A stretch of DNA of 12,131 nucleotides from Rheinheimera sp. Its GTDB lineage: Bacteria; Pseudomonadota; Gammaproteobacteria; Enterobacterales; Alteromonadaceae. Position 1 is the stretch's first letter, and every line of letters begins with the position of its first letter. A program made the translations under genes and the position numbers. The notes below the pieces were generated by a model that had not been told where the DNA came from, did no database searches, and saw only the letters and a program-made list of their open reading frames with translations. Location of the stretch: positions 27,289 to 39,419 of the forward strand of contig DMYW01000029.1 in assembly GCA_003482455.1 (NCBI GenBank). Reading direction: 5' to 3'. Positions 1-6,491 of this stretch are shown here, one piece after another.

Positions 1-6
1 AGCTTT

Positions 7-31
7 TAAAAAAGCTCGCCGCAAAGGCGGA
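7..31 (-). terminator. Rho-independent terminator after the MFS gene
   Basis: On the minus strand a CCGC stem, CTTT loop and GCGG stem (plus-strand 19-30) are followed within a few bases by a run of six T (plus-strand A at 8-13). It lies about 60 bp past the stop codon of the transporter. The stem is short but the T run is good. Confidence 0.55.
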
Positions 32-92
32 AACGATTTAGAAAAAACACAACCAGCGTGCGAACCGGCGCCCCCCAGCGCGCGAAACCCAC

Positions 93-1256
93 TCAAACCC
101 GCCGACTAAACCCCCACACCGCGCCCTGCAGCCACACCGCTAGCAGCGGGATAAAATAAAACGCCGTTGTCAGGCCTTGCGCTTGCGCCCATAACCCGAT
201 GCCAAGGCCGGCGAGTTGGCTGCCCAGCGAGCCGGCGATATTGGATAACCCCGACAGCACCGGGCCTTGCTCGGGCGATATATCCATCGCGGTGGCCAGC
301 AGCAGCGGGTACAAACCGCCAAGGCCAAGGCCTAACAGCAAATTAGCCAAGGACAGCGCTTCGGCCGATTCAAACGCGCGCACGCCAATGGCGCCGAGCA
401 GCATGCAGCTGCCCAGCACACGCAGTAACAACCGCACGCCAAACACTGGAATTAGAAACGAAAACCCCAAACGGCTGATCACCATGCCGCCGGTAAAAAA
501 GGCAAACACTAACCGCGCTTGCTCGGCGGCCAGGGGTTGCTCGGCGGCCACGGCGTAACTGACAAACCAGTTGCCATTACCCCACTCCACCGCGCCGTAG
601 CCAAACATGGCAAGCGCCAACGCCACAAACTCGGGTTTAACCAAGGCGTCGCGATACGACAAGCTGGTTTTGGGCGCCGACGCCAACACCGCCAGTTGCA
701 GCGGATGGCGCGACAACGCATAGGCCCATGCCGCTAGCAGCACTACGCTGGCTGCCATCAAGCGCACTGGCACGCGCCAGCTAGCAAGGTCTGGCGACCA
801 GTACAACACGATGACAAAAAACGGCGCCGCCAAGGTGCCGAGGCTAAACATAAAATCCATGATGCCCATCATGCGCGCGCGTTTTTCGGCAAACAGCCGC
901 GCAATCAGCGTATGACCAATGGTAAACATCACCGAGGCGAACAAGCCAAACAGCCCAGCACAGACAAATAACTGCCACACATCCTGACTGTAACTGATCA
1001 GCGCCAACAGGCTTGCCACACACAGCGCCAACCCCGCAAACAGCCGCAAGAACTCGAATTTTTGCACGTATTTGCCGCCTAAAAACGAGCCGGAAATAGT
1101 GCCCAAGGTCATGGTGAGGAAAAACCAGCCGCTGGTGGCGGCGCTCATATTCAAGTCTGCGCGGATATCCGGCAGCAGCACGCCCCACAGAATTAATTGC
1201 AGCCCCAATAAGAAAAAACCGACGTAAATCAACGCCGCAGGATAGGCACGTTTCAC
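93..1256 (-). CDS. MFS transporter, 12-TM permease, probably sugar or small organic solute
   Basis: Inner-membrane secondary transporter of the major facilitator superfamily, 387 aa, the usual size for a 12-helix permease. Hydrophobic segments run through the whole protein, starting with the helix at about residues 6-28. A central charged stretch separates the two six-helix halves. The loop after helix 2 (GGKYVQKF) resembles MFS motif A. The open frame reaches back to a GTG at 1280, but the GTG at 1256 is a better start: it has GGAG six bases upstream and gives MKRAYPAALIYVG, a typical short N-terminus. The gene is alone on the minus strand, with its own TATAAT box and a LacI-family operator just upstream, which argues for an inducible sugar-type substrate. 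The substrate cannot be read from sequence. Family assignment is confident; substrate is inference. Confidence 0.85.
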   Translation of the reverse strand: MKRAYPAALIYVGFFLLGLQLILWGVLLPDIRADLNMSAATSGWFFLTMTLGTISGSFLGGKYVQKFEFLRLFAGLALCVASLLALISYSQDVWQLFVCAGLFGLFASVMFTIGHTLIARLFAEKRARMMGIMDFMFSLGTLAAPFFVIVLYWSPDLASWRVPVRLMAASVVLLAAWAYALSRHPLQLAVLASAPKTSLSYRDALVKPEFVALALAMFGYGAVEWGNGNWFVSYAVAAEQPLAAEQARLVFAFFTGGMVISRLGFSFLIPVFGVRLLLRVLGSCMLLGAIGVRAFESAEALSLANLLLGLGLGGLYPLLLATAMDISPEQGPVLSGLSNIAGSLGSQLAGLGIGLWAQAQGLTTAFYFIPLLAVWLQGAVWGFSRRV

Positions 1257-1293
1257 AAAAGACTCCAGCACGCAGGCCACTACAGAGCTGTTG

Positions 1294-1327
1294 ATTATAT
1301 CGCCAATTAAAATTGTAAGCGCTTTCT
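1294..1327 (-). promoter_or_regulatory. Promoter -10 box and LacI/GalR-family operator upstream of the MFS gene
   Basis: A perfect TATAAT lies on the minus strand (plus-strand 1294-1299), about 38 bp before the chosen start. No good -35 is seen at 17 bp. In the -35 area the 14-mer TGTAAGCGCTTTCT (1314-1327) matches the LacI/CcpA-type consensus TGWAANCGNTNWCA at 13 of 14 positions. Placement over the -35 fits repression, with a regulator encoded elsewhere. Binding is inferred. Confidence 0.55.
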
Positions 1328-1365
1328 TTTTCTGAATTCGCCACTGAATAGGTTTGCAGTGCTGT

Positions 1366-1384
1366 AAAAGGCCGCGCTGCGGCC
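1366..1384 (-). terminator. Possible terminator between MCP and MFS genes
   Basis: A perfect six-base stem GGCCGC-GCT-GCGGCC (1370-1384) is followed on the minus strand by TTTT (plus-strand 1366-1369). It would end transcription from the chemoreceptor gene before the transporter promoter. It is about 320 bp past the MCP stop, so its role is uncertain. Confidence 0.4.
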
Positions 1385-1704
1385 CAAAAACACAACACCT
1401 CCACCCAGGCGGTTTTACCCGCCGTTGCGGGTTTGCGTCGCAGCAGCGTTGGCGAAATCAGCTCGCGGCATTATTCCCGATGTGGGATAACACAAGACAC
1501 TGCGCTATTGAGCACGCACTACTTGGCAACTAACACGTGCCCAACACACGCCGCTGCATCGTGCACTTGCTGGTGTAAAACAAGCGCACGGGAGGCAGGT
1601 TTAAGCGCTTGCACCACGTCGGCTTGCCAAACCACCATGGCAGCCGTCAAGACGCAGCGAGCTTGGCGGCTGTCGCAGCACCTCGCTCGCTTGCACATTG
1701 TCCA

Positions 1705-3594
1705 TCACACCCGAAAGGTCGCCACCATGGCTTCCAGTTCTTCAAATTGGCGTTGCAGGCGATTGCATTCGGCCAAGGTGGCTTGCAAATGCTGTTGGCC
1801 TTGTTCGGCTAACTCGCTGATTTGATGAATATCGTTATCCAATGACTGAATAGTGCTGTTTTGCTCGCGGGTGGCGCCTGCGACTGCGTGGTTCACATCG
1901 TCAATCGCGCCGATGGCTTGATTAACTTGTTGCATTCGCTCGCCGGCTTGCGCCGCCAACGCCACACTGCTGCTGCTTTCGGCGATGCTGGCTTTCATCA
2001 CATTGACGGCCGACGCCGAGCCAGCCTGCAACTGGCTGATGGTTTGTTGCACTTGTTGCGTCGATTGTTGGGTGCGCTGGGCTAATTGCCGCACTTCGTC
2101 GGCGACCACCGCAAAGCCGCGACCGGCATCACCAGCTCGCGCTGCTTCAATGGCCGCGTTCAGCGCCAACAAGTTAGTTTGTTCGGACACGCCCCGGATC
2201 ACTTCCAGCACTTGGCCGATACTGGCGGTGTAGGTTTCCAAGCTGTCCATGGTTTGCTGCGCTTGTTGCATTTGCTCGGCTAAGTGTTTAATCGCCGCGA
2301 TATTGGTAGTCAGCGCTTGTTGGCTTTGCGCCGACACGTCACTGGCGCTGCTGGCAAGGCTCGATGCATGCGAGGCGTTTTGCGAAATACTCACCGCGCT
2401 GCTGGATAATTCATTGATGGCGGTCGCCACGCTGTCGGTGCGTTTGGCTTGTTCATCATGCACTTGCTGACTGCTGCGCGTCTGCTTGACCAAACTTTGG
2501 ATCGATTGGTCCAGCTGCTCTGTGGTGCGCTTCACCCGCGACACTGAGCCGTGAATTTTTTCGACAAAGCGGTTAAACGACTGCGACAACTCGCTGAATT
2601 CGTCCTGGCCTCGAATAGCCAAGCGGCGGGTGAGATCGCCTTCCCCGTCGGCAATATCTTTGATGGCCGTATTCAGTTCGGCCATTGGCTTGAGCAGATA
2701 ACTGAGTAAAAACTTCATCAGCACCACCACCGCCAGCACGCCTAGCGCCATATACAACAAGGCGATATTGCGAAAGGCGTCGACTTCGGCATACACAGCG
2801 TCTTCGTTGACCACCACGGCCAAGTACCACTGCACGTTTTTGATGCCAGTGACCGGAATAAACGACACCAGCTTATGCTCCTTACCAACCGTCACTTCGG
2901 CGAAGTCTTTCTGCATCGGTAAGGTTTTGCCGAAATAATCGGCCATCGGTTTGTCGTTAAAGCGTTTTTCGGGGTGGCTTAAAATGCGCCCTTCGTTGTC
3001 CAGCAACACGGCAAAGCCAAAGCCTAAGAAATTGATTTCATTGACCGTTTCAGCGACAGTCGCCATTTCGATATCACCACCGGCCACGCCAATCAGGTTG
3101 CCGTTTTGCACAATCGGCACCACAGCCGTGATGGTTAAATCATTGGTGGTGGCGTCTATGTAGGGCGTGGTAAAACCTTCGTCGCGTTTTTGCGCCGCCA
3201 GCTGGTACCAAGGCCGAATGGTTGGGTCATAATCGGCGGGCAGCTGAATGCTGGGGTCATCCAGCACAAATTGTTTTTCCGCTTTGCCGATGTAGACGTT
3301 TTTAAAATCACCGGCGACACGTGCGTCTTGCATGCGCCGCAGCATCACCTCGTTGCTATCGTCCGCTTGGTGCCGTTCGGCCACCGATTTGACGATTTGT
3401 AGCTTGCCATTGAGCCAACCGGCAATGTTATGCGACACCGCCTCAGACACGGCATTTAACACAGCTTCCAGCTGCGTCTGCGTTTGCGAGCGCATCAAGA
3501 TAAAATTGTTGACCGTGAAAACCCCAAGGATCATCACCAACAACAAGGAAGTGGCTAACGTCACCTTGCTGGTAAACTTCATCGCTTGAAACAT
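1705..3594 (-). CDS. Methyl-accepting chemotaxis protein with amino-acid-binding dCache_1 sensor
   Basis: Transmembrane chemoreceptor, 629 aa. TM1 is at about 11-34, a periplasmic double-Cache sensor at about 35-272, TM2 at about 275-298, a HAMP domain at about 298-350, and a cytoplasmic coiled-coil signalling domain to the end. The CheA/CheW-contacting tip EQTNLLALNAAIEAARAG is intact. The sensor carries Y122, R127, W129, Y130, Y145 and D174. These have exactly the spacing of the amino-acid-binding motif known from PctA-type receptors (Y121, R126, W128, Y129, Y144, D173), so an amino-acid ligand is strongly suggested. The C-terminus ends ATFRV with no CheR/CheB-tethering pentapeptide. The start is the first ATG; an ATG four codons later is possible, and neither has a strong ribosome site. 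The gene is monocistronic. A 14-bp direct repeat lies about 45 bp upstream. Confidence 0.93.
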   Translation of the reverse strand: MFQAMKFTSKVTLATSLLLVMILGVFTVNNFILMRSQTQTQLEAVLNAVSEAVSHNIAGWLNGKLQIVKSVAERHQADDSNEVMLRRMQDARVAGDFKNVYIGKAEKQFVLDDPSIQLPADYDPTIRPWYQLAAQKRDEGFTTPYIDATTNDLTITAVVPIVQNGNLIGVAGGDIEMATVAETVNEINFLGFGFAVLLDNEGRILSHPEKRFNDKPMADYFGKTLPMQKDFAEVTVGKEHKLVSFIPVTGIKNVQWYLAVVVNEDAVYAEVDAFRNIALLYMALGVLAVVVLMKFLLSYLLKPMAELNTAIKDIADGEGDLTRRLAIRGQDEFSELSQSFNRFVEKIHGSVSRVKRTTEQLDQSIQSLVKQTRSSQQVHDEQAKRTDSVATAINELSSSAVSISQNASHASSLASSASDVSAQSQQALTTNIAAIKHLAEQMQQAQQTMDSLETYTASIGQVLEVIRGVSEQTNLLALNAAIEAARAGDAGRGFAVVADEVRQLAQRTQQSTQQVQQTISQLQAGSASAVNVMKASIAESSSSVALAAQAGERMQQVNQAIGAIDDVNHAVAGATREQNSTIQSLDNDIHQISELAEQGQQHLQATLAECNRLQRQFEELEAMVATFRV

Positions 3595-3958
3595 AAAACA
3601 CCCAACATCATTGATTTTGTTTTGATTGGCAGGTCAGCCATCGCATGGCGCCCATCGCATGGTGATGCTCGTGCATCGCCGGGTCCGCCGTCGATTTGTG
3701 TAAGGCGAGCGCGCAAAGACCACAGCTGCTTGCTTGTTGTAGCAAAAAAAATTTCAATGCGCAGCTGAATTTATGTCAGCCACAACGCAAAAAGCCACAG
3801 GACAGAGCAGCTGTTCCTAACATCGCTGTTTGCGCTGCCGCCACCCCAAGCGCCGGCGTACACACGCCGCTGGTCGCAGTAACTTACCGCCAGCAAACAG
3901 TCTGTTCACGGCAACAGGTTCGACAGGCTCGACGCGCAGTGGTAGGGTTGGCGCCTGA
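3595..3958. other. Intergenic region upstream of MCP and omega-amidase genes
   Basis: About 360 bp without a gene I can support. The plus-strand open frame from 3696 is basic, cysteine-rich and has no ribosome site. Apart from the 14-bp repeat nothing clear is seen. No sigma-28 (TAAA-N15-GCCGATAA) promoter for the chemoreceptor could be found. Confidence 0.5.
3638..3662. repeat. Two tandem copies of CCATCGCATGG, upstream of the MCP gene
   Basis: The 11-mer CCATCGCATGG occurs at 3638-3648 and again at 3652-3662, a 14-bp period. Each copy is itself a small inverted repeat (CCAT...ATGG). They lie 44-68 bp upstream of the chemoreceptor start, where an operator would sit. No regulator family is recognised. 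Confidence 0.45.
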
Positions 3959-4111
3959 GTCGTTGTTACCCCAGATGTGAAAAGTGATGTCGAAGAACTT
4001 AACGCCTTGGCGCAGGTCGTCGACCAAGGTCGCCTGCAAGGCATGATTCAAGCCAGTGATTTAGTGCAATGGCTGTTGCAACAATGGATTTTTCAGGAGC
4101 CAACCCGATGA
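3959..4111 (+). pseudogene. C-terminal remnant of a CBS-like domain protein, overlapping the omega-amidase start
   Basis: The frame from 3959 encodes about 50 residues ending ...LNALAQVVDQGRLQGMIQ, then ASDLVQWLLQQWIFQEPTR and a stop. The pattern VVDxGRLxGxIxxxDLxxxL is like the end of a CBS domain. It is bounded upstream by an in-frame TGA at 3956, and no start with a ribosome site is seen. Its stop TGA overlaps the omega-amidase start as ATGA (4108-4111), the usual arrangement of translationally coupled genes. I infer that a longer upstream gene lost its 5' part. Other explanations are a chance open frame or a frameshift in the upstream 140 bp. The CBS assignment rests on one motif only. 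Confidence 0.35.
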
Positions 4112-4908
4112 CCGAATCGTCAACCTTGCACGTTGCCGTGCTGCAAAGCTCGCTGCACTGGCAGCACGCCGCCGCCAACCGCGCCCAGTTTAGCCAGCAG
4201 ATCGCCGAGCTGGTGCAAAGCACTGCCGCGCCGTTGGACTTGCTAGTGTTGCCCGAGATGTTTAATTCCGGCTTTTCGATGCAGCCCGAGCGTTTTGCCG
4301 AAGACGCCAGCGGCGACACAGTGCAGTGGCTGCAAGCCCACGCCAAGCAGTATCAGCTGGCGCTGGCAGGCTCAATCGCTATTCGCACCGCGCAGGGGTT
4401 TGTCAATCGGCTGCTGTTTGTGACGCCCGATGGCACAGTGCAGCATTACGACAAACGGCATTTGTTTCGGATGGGCGATGAGCACCAGCATTATCAAGCC
4501 GGTCAGGAGCGAGTGATTGTGCAGTATCGCGGCTGGCGAGTGTTGCTGCAGATTTGCTACGACCTGCGTTTTCCGGTGTTTGCGCGCAATCGCAACGACT
4601 ATGACCTGGCCTTGTATGTGGCGAATTGGCCAGCGCCACGGGCGCGGATTTGGAGCACTTTGTTAAGCGCCCGCGCCATTGAAAACCAAGCGTATGTGAT
4701 TGGCTGCAACCGTGTCGGTGATGACCCCAACGGCTTGCAGTACAGCGGCGACTCTGTGGTGCTGGATGTTGTCGGCGCACCGCTCGCCAGCCTCCCCGCG
4801 CACAGCGTTGGCGTGTTAAGCGCCACACTTGATAAACAGGCACTGGACGAATTTCGCCGCAGTTTCCCAGCGGCGCTTGATGCCGACGACTTCACGCTTG
4901 GCCACTAG
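4108..4908 (+). CDS. yafV: Omega-amidase of the nitrilase superfamily (YafV type)
   Basis: Cytoplasmic amide hydrolase, 266 aa, close to the family's 250-260. The nitrilase catalytic triad is visible: E50 (LPEMF), K116 (YDKRHLF) and C150 (QICYDLRFP). YafV-type motifs also include ANWPAPR and the CNRVG...YSGDS block. The family hydrolyses alpha-ketoglutaramate and alpha-ketosuccinamate, which arise when glutamine or asparagine donates its amino group. The convergent aminotransferase next door is just such an enzyme, so the two act in sequence in the last step of methionine salvage. The frame opens at 4069, but ATG 4108 is preferred: CAGGAG lies eight bases upstream and the protein begins naturally there. 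That ATG overlaps the stop of the upstream fragment (ATGA). Confidence 0.9.
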   Translation: MTESSTLHVAVLQSSLHWQHAAANRAQFSQQIAELVQSTAAPLDLLVLPEMFNSGFSMQPERFAEDASGDTVQWLQAHAKQYQLALAGSIAIRTAQGFVNRLLFVTPDGTVQHYDKRHLFRMGDEHQHYQAGQERVIVQYRGWRVLLQICYDLRFPVFARNRNDYDLALYVANWPAPRARIWSTLLSARAIENQAYVIGCNRVGDDPNGLQYSGDSVVLDVVGAPLASLPAHSVGVLSATLDKQALDEFRRSFPAALDADDFTLGH

Positions 4909-4936
4909 CTGCGTCGTGCAACGGCGACGCGTTTTG

Positions 4937-5001
4937 CAACCGCTGTCTTCAACCGCTTTGTGCAACCGCTTTCTACCACGGCTTTGTGCAACCACTTAAA
5001 A
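4937..5001. repeat. 13-bp tandem repeat, five units, between convergent genes
   Basis: Units begin at 4937, 4950, 4963, 4976 and 4989 with an exact 13-bp period. The first three share CAACCGCT; unit 4 is CCACGGCT and unit 5 CAACCACT. Units 2 and 4 also share the tail TTGTG. The array lies entirely between the omega-amidase stop and the terminator hairpin. Confidence 0.7.
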
Positions 5002-5005
5002 TACG

Positions 5006-5040
5006 ACTGGGCCGGCAGGCCCAGTTGGTTTAACGTTTTA
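5006..5040. terminator. Bidirectional terminator between convergent omega-amidase and aminotransferase genes
   Basis: A perfect eight-base stem ACTGGGCC-GGCA-GGCCCAGT (5006-5025) is followed on the plus strand by TGGTTTAACGTTTTA and on the minus strand by CGTATTTTAAG. It sits at the meeting point of two convergent genes. T runs are interrupted, but the stem is strong and the position is exactly as expected. Confidence 0.65.
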
Positions 5041-6204
5041 GCGCGCTGCCAATAGTCGCAGCCGCGCCGCCGCTTGCTCCAGCGTGGCGGTTTGTTTGGC
5101 AAAACAAAAGCGGATGATCCGCTGGTCTTGTTCCTTGCGCGAAAACACCGATAGCGGGATAGCAGCCACCCCATGCTCGATGGTTAACTGGCGGCAAAAT
5201 GCCACGTCGTCTACCTCGCTAATGGCGCTGTAATCGGCCAATTGGAAGTAGGTGCCGCGACAAGGCAACAACTGCAACGCGCTGCCTTGCAACAGATTGG
5301 CGAATAAATCGCGTTTTTGCTGATAAAAAGCCGCCAGGCCGCTGACCAGATCCGGCGCTGTGTCCAGCAATTCGGCGATGGCGTATTGCGCCGGCGTAAA
5401 GCTAGAAAAAGTCACATATTGATGGATTTTCCGAAACTCCACCGACAGCTGCTTCGGTGCGACGCAATACCCCAGTTTCCAGCCCGTCACATGAAAGGTT
5501 TTGCCAAAGGACGACACGATAAAACAACGTTCGGCCAATGCTGGGTAACAGTTGGCGCTGAGTTGGCGAGTCGGTTCGCTTGCGCCTTGAAACACCATGT
5601 GTTCGTACACTTCATCGCTGATGCAAAACAAACCGTGGCGCTGCACTAACTCGGTTAACGCTTGCCAATCGGCGGCGTCAAACACGGCGCCGGTTGGGTT
5701 GTGCGGCGAATTGACAATAATCAACTTGGTTTGTGGGCTGATCCGGCGCTCGACCGCGGCCCAATCCACTGCAAAGTCAGGGGCTTGCAGCTGAATATGC
5801 ACTGTTTTACCGCCGGCTAATTCCACCGCTGGCTGATAGCTGTCGTAGGCCGGGTCAAACACGATCACTTCATCACCAGGGCGCACCACGGCTTGGATCG
5901 CCACAAACAAGGCTTCGGTGGCGCCGCTGGTCACCGTTACTTCATCGACGGCCTGCACGTCGCGGCCGTAACAGCGTGTGACTAATCGGCTGATTTGCTC
6001 GCGCAGCTCCAACACGCCAGGCATAGGCGCATATTGATTGCGCCCGGCCAGCACATGCCGCTGCAGCGCGTCTAACAAACGAGGTTCGACTGGGAAATCA
6101 GGGAAACCTTGTGACAAATTCAGCGCTTGGTGTTCCAGCGCCAGTTGCGACATGGTGGTGAAAATCGTGGTGCCGACATGCGGCAATTTACTGCGTAAAT
6201 CCAT
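5038..6204 (-). CDS. ybdL: Methionine (glutamine-dependent) aminotransferase, YbdL type
   Basis: PLP-dependent class I/II aminotransferase, 388 aa, the same size as E. coli YbdL. It interconverts methionine and its keto acid, typically with glutamine as amino donor. Recognisable parts are the N-terminal LSQGFPDFPV, the NQYAPMPG motif, SGATEAL, NSPHNPTG around N169, SDEVYEH with D197, and the PLP lysine K235 in SSFGKTFHVTGWK. The conserved C-terminal arginine lies in RIIRFCFAK. The start ATG at 6204 gives the typical MDLRSKLP N-terminus, with a weak CAGG ribosome site. It converges on the omega-amidase and diverges from mtnB, which places it in methionine salvage. A candidate promoter and a weak met-box-like sequence lie upstream. 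Confidence 0.9.
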   Translation of the reverse strand: MDLRSKLPHVGTTIFTTMSQLALEHQALNLSQGFPDFPVEPRLLDALQRHVLAGRNQYAPMPGVLELREQISRLVTRCYGRDVQAVDEVTVTSGATEALFVAIQAVVRPGDEVIVFDPAYDSYQPAVELAGGKTVHIQLQAPDFAVDWAAVERRISPQTKLIIVNSPHNPTGAVFDAADWQALTELVQRHGLFCISDEVYEHMVFQGASEPTRQLSANCYPALAERCFIVSSFGKTFHVTGWKLGYCVAPKQLSVEFRKIHQYVTFSSFTPAQYAIAELLDTAPDLVSGLAAFYQQKRDLFANLLQGSALQLLPCRGTYFQLADYSAISEVDDVAFCRQLTIEHGVAAIPLSVFSRKEQDQRIIRFCFAKQTATLEQAAARLRLLAAR

Positions 6205-6224
6205 CGGGTACCTGCGCCTTCTAA

Positions 6225-6283
6225 CGACGGGCGTCTATCAAATCAGAAATTCCATGCTAGCACGGCAGCTTTGCTGTACCCAA
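6225..6283 (-). promoter_or_regulatory. Candidate promoter of the aminotransferase gene
   Basis: On the minus strand TTGGGT (plus 6278-6283), an 18-bp spacer and TAGCAT (plus 6254-6259) form a modest sigma-70 match about 50 bp before the start codon. Downstream of it comes ATAGACGCCCGTCGTT, with one half-good met box (AGACG). This mirrors the mtnB side but is much weaker. Confidence 0.3.
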
Positions 6284-6422
6284 TCACCTGGGCGTAAAAC
6301 TGTGGCAAATCCGCGTTAAGTTGTTTTAAATCCTAGATATTTTGTCATGCGCAGTGGCAATTCACCCCGCTACAGGCATAGTCGTGTGCAGGCACTCGCT
6401 GTCGATTGGTGTGGCAAAACGC

Positions 6423-6451
6423 TTGGCGTTGTGGCGCTGCGCTGTTAGAAT
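6423..6451 (+). promoter_or_regulatory. Sigma-70 promoter of mtnB
   Basis: TTGGCG (6423-6428), exactly 17 bp, then TAGAAT (6446-6451). This predicts transcription start near 6458, immediately before the MetJ operator. It is a good match for an intrinsically active promoter that needs a repressor. Confidence 0.6.
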
Positions 6452-6461
6452 TTGGACAGTT

Positions 6462-6485
6462 TCACGTATAGACGTCCAAACGTAA
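6462..6485 (+). promoter_or_regulatory. MetJ operator (three tandem met boxes) at the mtnB start
   Basis: Three ACGT cores occur at 6464, 6472 and 6480 with an exact 8-bp period. The boxes read TCACGTAT, AGACGTCC and AAACGTAA. The middle one matches the met-box consensus AGACGTCT at seven of eight positions. Tandem 8-bp boxes are the established binding mode of MetJ dimers. The site covers the predicted transcription start and leader up to the start codon. Repression by MetJ with S-adenosylmethionine is therefore likely. Confidence 0.75.
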
Positions 6486-6491
6486 AGAAAG

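Larger units (their letters stand above)
1281..1704. other. Intergenic region between MFS and MCP genes
   Basis: No convincing gene is seen in these roughly 420 bp. The open frames are on the plus strand, lack ribosome sites and have composition unlike a protein. It contains the MFS promoter/operator (1294-1327), a GC-rich hairpin (1366-1384), a second perfect hairpin CCCGC-CGTT-GCGGG (1418-1431) without a T run, and another AAGCGCTT core (TTTAAGCGCTTGCA, 1600-1613). Confidence 0.6.

Noticed and set aside
844..1404. Minus-strand open frame of 186 codons across the MFS start
   Set aside because: It is an alternative frame of the transporter gene, rich in Arg/Cys/Gly as expected of a shadow frame.
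1433..1825. Plus-strand open frame of 130 codons between the MFS and MCP genes
   Set aside because: It runs into the chemoreceptor gene antisense, is cysteine/serine-rich without domain character and has no ribosome site.
3740..3780. Sigma-28 promoter for the chemoreceptor (TAAATTCA...)
   Set aside because: The TAAA half is present, but no GCCGATAA-like half occurs at the right distance.
3696..3980. Plus-strand open frame before the omega-amidase
   Set aside because: Odd composition, no ribosome site, and the more convincing coding tail lies in another frame.
6205..6422. SAM riboswitch upstream of mtnB or the aminotransferase
   Set aside because: No recognisable conserved SAM-riboswitch core or leader terminator could be read; the MetJ operator explains the control better.
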